Source: Acanthochromis polyacanthus (Eukaryota > Chordata > Actinopteri > Pomacentridae). From it: a stretch of 64,000 nucleotides of DNA. The notes below the pieces were generated by a model. That model searched no databases, had not been told where the DNA came from, and was given only the letters and a program-made list of their open reading frames with translations. Both the position numbers and the translations under genes were made by a program. Positions 57,243 to 64,000 of the stretch are shown here, one piece after another; position 1 is the first letter of the stretch, and every line of letters begins with the position of its first letter. The stretch is taken from assembly GCF_021347895.1 (NCBI RefSeq), contig NC_067122.1, positions 32,835,215 to 32,899,214 of the forward strand, in the 5' to 3' direction.

Positions 57243-58849
57243 CAGGACTGTCTCAGAAAATTAGAATATTGTGATAAAGTTCTTTATTTTCTGAAATGCA
57301 ATTAAAAAAACAAAAATGTCATACATTCTGGATTCATTACAAATCAACTGAAATATTTCAAGCCTTTTATTATTTTAATATTGCTGATTATGGCTTACAG
57401 CTTAAGAAAACTCAAAAATCATATCTCAAAATATTAGAATATTTCCTCAGACCAAGTAAAAAAACAAAATTATAACAGCAAAACAAAATCAAACATTTGA
57501 AAATGTCCATTAATGCACTCAATACTTGGTTGGGAATCCTTTTGCACGAATTACTGCATCAATGCGGCGTGGCATGGAGGCAATCAGCCTGTGGCATTGC
57601 TGAGGTGTTATGGATGCCCAGGATGCTTCAATAGCGGCCTTTAGCTCATTTGCATTGTTGGGTCTGGTGTCTTTCAGCTTCTTCTTGACAATACCCCACA
57701 AATTCTCAATGGAGTTCAGGTCAGGGGAATTGGCAGGCCAATCGAGGACAGTAATGCCATGGTCAGTACACCAGTTACTGGTGGTTTTGGCACTGTGGGC
57801 AGGTGCCAGATCATGCTGGAAAATGAAATCATCATCTCCATAGAGCTTTTCAGCAGAAGGAAGCATGTAGTGCTCTAAAATCTCTTGGTACACAGCTGCA
57901 TTTACTCTGGACTTGATGAGACACAGTGGACCAACACCAGCAGCTGACATGGCTCCCCAAACCATCGCTGACTGTGGGAACTTCACACTGGATTTCAAGC
58001 AACTTGGATTTTGCTCCTCTCCAGCCTTTCTCCAGACTCTGGCGCTTTGACTTCCAAATGAAATACAAAACTTGCTTTCGTCTGAAAAGAGAACTTTGGA
58101 CCACTCTTCAACTGTCCAGTGCTTCTTTTCCATAGCCCAAGTCAGATGCTTTTTCCGTTGTCTTGAGTTCAGAAGTGGCTTGACCATGGGAATACGGCTA
58201 TTGTAGCCCATTTCCCGGACACGTCTGTGAACAGTGGCTTTTGATACCTGGACTCCAGCTTCAGTCCACTGTCTTTGAAGCTCCCCCAAATTCTGGAAGC
58301 GGCTCTTCTTCACAATGCTGTTAAGCCTGCGGTCATCTCTCTTGGTTGTGCAGCGTTTCCTGCCACATTTCTCCCTTCCAACAGACTTTTTGTGAATGTG
58401 CTTTGAAACTGCACTCTGTGAACAGCCTGCTCTTTGAGAAATTTCTTTTTGTGTCTTACCCTCCTGATGGAGGGTGTCAATGATGGTCCTCTGGACAGCA
58501 GTCAGATCAGCAGTCTTCCCCATACTTGTGTTTAGTTTACTGAACCAAGCTGAGTGTTTTTCAAGGCTCAGGAAACACTTGCAGGTGTTTCGAGTTATTT
58601 AGACGATTCAAGTGATTAGTTAAATAGCCTACTAGTATACTTTTTCATGATATTCTAATATTTTGAGATATGATTTTTGAGTTTTCTTAAGCTGTAAGCC
58701 ATAATCAGCAATATTAAAATAATAAAAGGCTTGAAATATTTCAGTTGATTTGTAATGAATCCAGAATGTATGACATTTTTGTTTTTTTAATTGCATTTCA
58801 GAAAATAAAGAACTTTATCACAATATTCTAATTTTCTGAGACAGTCCTG
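57243..58849 (-). mobile_element. Complete Tc1-like transposon C
   Basis: TA duplications at 57241-57242 and 58850-58851 flank a 1607-bp element. Its inverted repeats start CAGGACTGTCTCAGAAAATT at both ends and extend 200 bp (57243-57442 and 58650-58849); I found no mismatch between the arms by eye. It encodes an intact minus-strand transposase. Identical arms and an open gene indicate a recent insertion. It interrupts a decayed LINE. Confidence 0.96.
57519..58523 (-). CDS. Tc1-like transposase, intact (334 aa)
   Basis: This nuclear DDE enzyme binds the terminal repeats and catalyses cut-and-paste transposition into TA. Residues 5-47 form the first helix-turn-helix (VQRTIIDTLHQEGKTQKEIS, then CSQSAVSKHI). 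A GRKR linker lies at 54-57, and residues 66-107 form the second helix-turn-helix (FQNLGELQRQWTEAGV, then ATVHRRVREMGY). The catalytic triad is Asp148 (VLFSDESKF), Asp238 (FIFQHDLAPAH) and Glu273 (SPDLNSIENLWG), with 34 residues between the last two (DD34E). The C-terminus ends AKGFPTKY. Length matches the family's usual 330-345. ATG at 58523 is the natural start because MGKT... is typical. The only unusual residue is Ser in NSIEN, where Pro is common. Activity is inferred from integrity, not shown. Confidence 0.95.
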   Translation of the reverse strand: MGKTADLTAVQRTIIDTLHQEGKTQKEISQRAGCSQSAVSKHIHKKSVGREKCGRKRCTTKRDDRRLNSIVKKSRFQNLGELQRQWTEAGVQVSKATVHRRVREMGYNSRIPMVKPLLNSRQRKKHLTWAMEKKHWTVEEWSKVLFSDESKFCISFGSQSARVWRKAGEEQNPSCLKSSVKFPQSAMVWGAMSAAGVGPLCLIKSRVNAAVYQEILEHYMLPSAEKLYGDDDFIFQHDLAPAHSAKTTSNWCTDHGITVLDWPANSPDLNSIENLWGIVKKKLKDTRPNNANELKAAIEASWASITPQQCHRLIASMPRRIDAVIRAKGFPTKY

Positions 58850-59720
58850 TATGCTTCACTGTTTTTTGGTGAACATCATCAAAACAGTTTTTTTGGTGTT
58901 AAGCATGAGACAGTTCAGTCCTAATCAGTCTTGTATCTTGGACAAGGCATTTGATAGGTTCACAGCAATTGTCACTGCATCCTTTCCCTCAGTGAATCAC
59001 GGCGTCATCTGCATACATTATTACATTAAGCCCCAGACAGAGATCTGGGAGGCCATTAATACATAAGGAAAATAATAAAGGACCTAGGACAGAGCCTTGA
59101 GGTACTCCAGCAGGGCAGCAGGAATAGGAGGATTTAACACCATCAACCGTTACATATTGTGCTCTATGAGACAGAGAAATTAAAATATGTGAGCTTTGTC
59201 TATAGGATTTGATGGTGTCAAACGCCTTCTTGAGATCCAAAAACACGGCTCCTACAAAGTGATCCTTTTGTCCAGTAGAGACTTCACCTTTTTAGTGAAA
59301 ATCAGTCCGCTGTCTCTGTAGAATGGTTTGCCCTGAAGCCAAATTGCATGTGATGTAGTGGGGTGTTCCCTTTGTCAAGGTGTCTGATAAGCTGATTTGC
59401 TATCCATTTTTCAGCAACCTTTGAGACTATTGAGAGAATGCTGATTTTCCAATAGTTGGTTATCTGTGTCTTAGACCCAGTTTTAAAGATGGGTGTCACA
59501 GTGGCCTCCTTCCAAGAGAATGGAACTGCTTTTTGACTGATAGACTGATTAACCATAAGCGGGATGAGTCGTACAAGTATATTTGCATGACGTTTTACAA
59601 AGTTAGCATCAATACCATAGACATCCTCAGCTTTGGCGCTTTTAAGAGCTGAAATAATCTTTGCTACTTCAGTTTCTGTTATACTTTGTAGCTGGAAAGT
59701 AGTCTGATTGCCCTTTAAAG

Positions 59721-60370
59721 GACACCGGATCGCAGATGGAAACACACCGCAACGGGACCAGAATGCCACATGCTGGGTGTTTCCAGCTGCGATCCAGTGT
59801 GTTTACCTGCAGCTCATTTGCATGGAGTAGACTGGACTCCGGTGTGCGGAGATTCCACGAATCGTGAAACTTTTCTCAAACATCTAAACTAACCATCGGT
59901 GTACTAAAACCAGGACAGATTCAGCTGCTGCACAGCTTATTTCTTGCCTCAAATGCTTTCAGAAATGCTTTTCGCTGAAGTGTTTTTGTAATATTAAACA
60001 AAGTTCGGGGCCAAGCCGCCATGTTGGTTCTGTTTGAAATCCAGGAGCAGCCCAGCCCCCGAGTCGATGCGTTTGTCCAATTAGGGGCAGGAAAGGTGCT
60101 TAAAGAAGGTGTTGAACACAGTTCACCATGGAGGAGAAGCTTCTAACAGCTGTATCTGCACACACATAGTAACCATTACTGTTTTCGAAATAAAAGGGAA
60201 AGTTTGTGGCCCAACCACTGTGTTTATCAGACTTATCTGGTAGACTGTCAAGCTGAAAGCTCAGTCACGTGACAATGTTGTGGTCCGCTAGTGACCGCCC
60301 GCCAACCGTGCAATTTTCAGATGCGGTGCGTTGCCGTGCGGGAAAAACACATTAGTGGACACGCGGCTTA
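59721..60370. other. Unassigned, relatively GC-rich stretch
   Basis: Blocks such as CACCGGATCGCAGATGGAAA and GCGGTGCGTTGCCGTGCGGG look like pieces of a DNA transposon. I could not pair ends or find a duplication, so no family is assigned. Confidence 0.3.
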
Positions 60371-60374
60371 AGTC

Positions 60375-62007
60375 AGAATGTAAACATTTGTAAAAATAAA
60401 AAAACTTGCCACATATTGCACAAAAACAAAAAGCACACATTCTTATGTAATATATATATGTAGATTCTGTGCCAATGGGACCAACACCTATTGATTCAAG
60501 TGCACTTAAGCTTTTGTTCTGGAAATGGCAAAAAGCAAATGGTCTAACCTCTATATAAATCAGAATGTAAACATTGGTAAACAATTTAAAAAATCTGAAC
60601 TTTAATTAATTTGTCTTGCAAAAATATTGCACAGAAATAAAAGCACACGTGTGTGTGATTACACTTGAGGTAGTAGATTCCTAAGGATTTGCTCAAACCT
60701 TCAAATTATTTGTCAAATACATTAACATATTAACTGTTGCTGGCTTAAGAGCTGATCTTTGGCAAGTGACTACATTGCCACGTGGGCTAAACACTTTTTC
60801 TGATGGAGAGCTTGTAACGGGAATGCACAGATATTTTCTAGTCAATCTGCTAATGTTTGGAAAATTAACTTGGTGAATCTCAACCATGTAATAGGATCAC
60901 ATTCTTCATCCACAGGAGAACTATTCAGATAGCTTTGAAGTTCAGCCTTCAACCTTTCGGCTCACACAAGTGGTTGTGGTTCACTCACTGCGCTCTTAAA
61001 AAAGCTACCAAGGTTATTCTTTGGCTTTTTAGCGGCACCTTAGAAGGTTTCTGAGACACCTGCAGCTGCTGTAGGACCACTCTGGTCAGACACAAGAGCT
61101 TCAAGTTCACCTACTGCTTGTACCTGGGAAACTTTGCTCTCACTTTCACTGACATAATGTGTGCGAAAGCAGGGATCAAGAAGAGTAGCCATGTTTATCA
61201 GGCTCTCTGTGACAATGTCTTTGTAACTTTTGTTCATGTAGTCTAGTACTGCTGTTTTGGTGTCTTTGGTGAGCTCACTGTCACTGTCTTTTACTTTTAG
61301 CAGGTCATTGTTGAAAAGCTGAAGAACACAAGAAATGGTTACATACTCTTCAACAGAAAAAGCATCAGTAAACTCAAGAAGGGGACTGAGTGCATTGCTG
61401 ACAGAATCAAGCACCTCCTGCTCTTGCCATGTTACCACAAGGTGTCTTGTCATTTTATCTGCTGCCAAACCTGTGTAATAGCCTTTTCTTGTTCTAAAAG
61501 ATGCTGTATCATTCTCTGTCTAGAACCCCAACGTGTGCAACATTCAGTTATGAGTTTGTGCTCTGGGAGCCCCAGTTCTTTTTTGTGCAGATTGGAGAGC
61601 CCTCTGCCTCTTCCAGCTGTGAGAAAACACAGCAACGATCTTCTTAGCAATGCCAACTGCTCTGTCGATTCTTGGATCTTTGACACTTCTTTCTAAAATA
61701 AAAATAAAAGGGCAGTTAGCTTATAATTAATAGTGATAGCAAGCAAGTATGTTATGATGTTTTCAATAAATTAGGGGAATATGTACAGTGGGGCATTAAA
61801 GGATTTTTATTGTCTTTGTTCCAATACTACTGTGCCGCTCTCTTCCTCCACGCACACCATGCTTCTTTGACATGCTGTAGTGCAAAAACAAAACATCCGC
61901 AGTGCACATGCGCATTCCACAAAGTTATATCACGGGATTTCAGTTTCTACCGGTGGAGACAACTCACGCTGGTATAACCATGAACGGTATTATATTGCCC
62001 AGCCCTA
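60375..62007 (-). mobile_element. ZBED-type hAT element, degraded
   Basis: On the minus strand it starts near 62007 with AGGGCTGGGCAATATAATAC, a hAT-type end. It contains a broken transposase at 60697-61692 and finishes in a 3' region with two diverged copies of a TCAGAATGTAAACAT...AAAAGCACACA unit (60372-60450 and 60558-60650). The bases before 61692 on the minus strand (TTTTTATTTTAG) look like a splice acceptor, so the N-terminal exon may lie between 61700 and 62000, where I could not recognise it. Confidence 0.7.
60697..61692 (-). pseudogene. ZBED-type hAT transposase, frameshifted
   Basis: The pieces in order are a decayed DPRIDRAVGIAKKIVAVFSH (near 61670), then in a second frame LGLPEHKLITECCTRWGSRQ, then in a third MTRHLVVTWQEQEVLDSVSN, LSPLLEFTDAFSVEEYVTIS and MATLLDPCFRTHYVS. 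A hAT dimerisation tail follows, SRLTRKYLCIPVTSSPSEKV then ALKPATVNMLMYLTNNLK. The conserved catalytic Glu region reads SPSEKVFS. At least three frameshifts (near 61620, 61455 and 60900) and a stop after VSETF at 61040 disrupt it. The BED finger and first Asp region are missing. It is a transposon relic rather than a ZBED host gene. Confidence 0.85.
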
Positions 62008-62009
62008 GT

Positions 62010-62569
62010 CTGGATATCAGTTCCTTGGGTTTGCAGTTGGGTTCCCAGACTGTTCTGACCCCACTGGGTGCCATCGGTGGTGTTAGCCCCCCGGCTATCA
62101 CTGGTGGTGGAAGAGCTACCTCAGCTCCTGGGCGAATAGCCGTCGGCATGACCCTACAAAGAGCCGATGGTGGTGTTAGCCCTCCAGCTACCTGACTTGG
62201 CTTACCCGCTAACAGTGATGGTGAATGATGTCTCTCAGCTGCAGGGCTGACAGGCAGAAGTCCAGCAGAAGTTAGTCGGAATAATGTAAGCAACAGAGGT
62301 CCGGATCGGCACATGTCAGCAGATAGAGGACCGGGGTTTAGCTCCACATCTCCTGCCAGTAGCAGCATAGTAGCAACCTGTAGTAGCCCGATGTATAGGC
62401 TGAATTCATGGCTGTCCTCGCATTCAGCAGTGGGTTGTCTTGTGAGTCCATTGTCAAGTACTTTTGAGTATAGTACATATTGGCTCCTGTCAGCTGGGAA
62501 AATACTGTTTGTCCCCACCGATAAAATAGTGTCTCTTGGAGCATAAAATAAGACTAAGGATAAAAACAA
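62010..62569 (-). pseudogene. LINE 5' ORF fragment with a 2A-like DVELNPGP motif
   Basis: A minus-strand frame of 201 codons (61964-62569, the last ~15 codons running into the hAT) contains MLLLAGDVELNPGP at residues 68-81. The motif itself lies at 62327-62350. DxExNPGP is the ribosome-skipping 2A consensus, and such sequences are known near the start of the ORF in several animal APE-type LINEs. Upstream residues are moderately hydrophobic. Downstream is a Pro/Gly/Ala-rich region with AGGLTPP twice. No endonuclease follows, because the hAT at 62007 cuts the LINE. It could be the 5' part of the minus-strand LINE at 55970-59720, but this is unproven. Confidence 0.6.
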
Positions 62570-62683
62570 CCCTAATCCAAGTTTGAAGTATAATAAGCAC
62601 TATACTTAAAGGTTTAAAACATTTTGAATGCCACAGGTGAGCTAGCTACGGGGGACCAACCCTTTGCGGCCATCCTTAAGTCA

Positions 62684-64000
62684 TTAATTTTTCATTTGTG
62701 TCCAGACTTTAGGGACACCCTGAATATCAGGGCAGTACAATGTGACTTTGAGCTTCACACAGGACTGCAAGTTGTCTTCTGTGAGGCGGGAGTGATACTT
62801 GGATTTTATATAGTTCATGCTTGAGAAAATCTGCATACATAAGGACGCTGATCCAAACATGGATAGGACTCCAAACGCATGCTTCTTCATGTTCATGCAA
62901 GTGTTGGGAATGGAATTAGATGTGTCAAACACCAGTTTGTCAGGTTTAGGGTGGTTTTCAGTATTGCTCCCATTTGTGCTCTCTCTTGAGGATGGCTTTC
63001 TGACCATTGAGATCTTCAAGATCAGCTGTGAGGATTTTGAACTTGAACACCCATAAGTCTTTATCAGCTATGTCAGTCAGTTCAATTTCCAGACCAGGAT
63101 GACTTACTCCTGGGAATGCAGACATGTCCAACTGGGATGGGTCAATGTCCAAGGGTGTGAAAGGGAAGAATAATGTTTTTTCCTCCCTGAACTCACTGAA
63201 TCTTTTTTCAAATGCAGTATGCATTGCAATAGTTGCACGCTGTAAATACTCTTAATTTAGGTGACTATTTTTTTTCTCTCAACTCTTTCAGGAAGGTTAA
63301 GTGGAAGAGTGTGCCTCTGTGTACATCTGGCAAATGCTGTCATCTTGTGCTCAAATTCCCAAAAGTCTTCCAGCATCTGCATCTGGAGACTCTTGTTCCA
63401 TGTGTTTAAGTGACTTACCTACTAGTAGTATCTCGTCATATCTACAATGAAGATCAACTTTTCTTGCCAGTCTGGATCTCCCAGTTCAGGATAGGTGAGG
63501 CCTTTGCTTTCCACATGTTCCAGACAAGCAGCAAACTGTTTCAGCCCCTCTTCCCTGGACAGACTTTGTAATGCAGCAGTAGATCTGAATATATGCTGTC
63601 CTGTTCTCCCAACAATGAACAGAACTGTCAGTGGTTTAACCCTTTTTATTTTGTTCACTGTCTCAATAACAAGGTTCATCACTTCTATACATCCTGGGGG
63701 AAATGATTGAACTCACAGTGCTTCCTGGTGTAAGATGCAGTGAAACGACAGCAGCTTTTGATAGTGTGACTTCTAAAGTACAGTCATAAATCCCCTTTGT
63801 GCTGCTCTCATACTGGGCGTAACCATCAGTGTCCGCTGGTGCCATGCAGGTTGTGTTTATTTCTTTAACTTTTAAACAATTCACAACAGCCTCACAAATG
63901 TCCTCCCCCCCATGTTTGCCCTTTTAGCTGTGTTACTGTTTCTTCCTGTGGCCCATCAGAGTTCACATATCTGTATAGCAGTGCTATCTGCTCATTGTCA
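62684..64000 (-). pseudogene. GTF2IRD2/ZBED5-like hAT transposase relic (runs off window)
   Basis: Successive minus-strand pieces match a hAT transposase of the group also found in GTF2IRD2- and ZBED5-like proteins. DNEQIALLYRYVNSDG lies at the window edge. 63422-63682 has VMNLVIETVNKIKR-like, then LSREEGLKQFAACLEHVESK and GLTYPELGDPDWQEKLIFIV. 62958-63224 has MHTAFEKRFSEFREEKTLFF, then MSAFPGVSHPGLEIELTDIA. 62684-62990 has the C-terminal PDKLVFDTSNSIPNT, then MKKHAFGVLSMFGSASLCMQ and IFSSMNYIKSKYHSRLTEDN. Frameshifts separate the pieces, so it is broken here, with the N-terminus outside the window. Confidence 0.8.

Larger units (their letters stand above)
55970..59720 (-). pseudogene. Minus-strand LINE of the L2/CR1-like group, split by two insertions
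   Basis: Three pieces in order on the minus strand make one LINE. 58852-59720 holds the RT: ITETEVAKIISALKSAKAED, ATVTPIFKTGS, MQFGFRANHSTETAD, a stop/frameshift near 59300, then [27 protein letters not shown] and the intact active site MYADDAVIH. 56873-57240 carries decayed LDGEELEMVTHFK and HCMILSHI. 55970-56162 encodes FYYCAVLKKYRFLCFESFKA and a final TRSATRGDC block. A Tc1 transposon (57243-58849) and a truncated L1 (56177-56858) interrupt it. The family is not assigned with certainty. Frameshifts and stops make it non-functional. Confidence 0.8.

Overview
The window looks like teleost fish nuclear DNA, probably from a percomorph. That reading rests on the mobile elements: Rex1-type and Rex3-type LINEs, L2 LINEs with (TTGAA)n tails, several Tc1-like transposons, ZBED/BED-type hAT transposases, tRNA-derived SINEs, and a dispersed repeat that starts with (ATCC)n. 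I found no convincing host protein-coding exon, rRNA, functional tRNA gene, CRISPR array or bacterial-type operon. Almost everything recognisable is a mobile element or its debris, separated by AT-rich single-copy-looking sequence. Family names come from motifs I recognise by eye; no database search was run.

Layout. 0-5 kb: a dispersed repeat, then a hAT transposase pseudogene with a minisatellite in its 3' region. 5-18 kb: mostly anonymous DNA with (ATCC)n-repeat copies, a solo LTR inserted in an older repeat (8.0-8.7 kb), a 474-bp inverted-repeat element (9.3 kb) and a 500-bp inverted-repeat element (14.3 kb). 18.6-21.9 kb: a broken Rex3, directly followed by a 5'-truncated L2 and older L2 debris. 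23-28.4 kb: non-autonomous hAT pieces, tandem repeats, a tRNA-derived SINE, and a second SINE split by a piggyBac-like element that itself carries another SINE fragment. 29.4-33.2 kb: a 3.8-kb non-coding element bounded by a perfect 8-bp duplication. 33.9-37.2 kb: a Tc1 relic and a second L2 in inverted orientation. 39.4-43.9 kb: an L2 split by a Tc1/mariner-like element that was in turn split by another Tc1-like element. 43.9-45.9 kb: a probable Gypsy LTR and gag start. 46-53.6 kb: Tc1 relics, a 78-bp near-pure inverted repeat, a hAT-like MITE, and several TA-target elements clustered around (TA)n microsatellites, including a 544-bp giant palindrome. 54-59.7 kb: a Rex1 with a 553-codon open frame, then another minus-strand LINE interrupted by a 5'-truncated L1 and by an apparently intact Tc1-like transposon. 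59.7-64 kb: a minus-strand ZBED-like hAT relic, a LINE 5' ORF carrying a 2A-like DVELNPGP motif, and a GTF2IRD2/ZBED5-like hAT relic running off the window edge.

How the parts relate. These are not cooperating genes but layers of insertion whose order can often be read directly: L2, then Tc1/mariner A, then Tc1 B; SINE, then piggyBac-like element; LINE, then L1 and Tc1 C. The youngest-looking element is Tc1 C at 57.24-58.85 kb. Its 334-residue transposase is uninterrupted, its DD34E triad is present, and its 200-bp terminal repeats look identical. I did not find a convincing new cellular system. The least ordinary items are the giant foldback at 53.0-53.6 kb, the 3.8-kb element with the 8-bp duplication, and the 2A-bearing LINE ORF.
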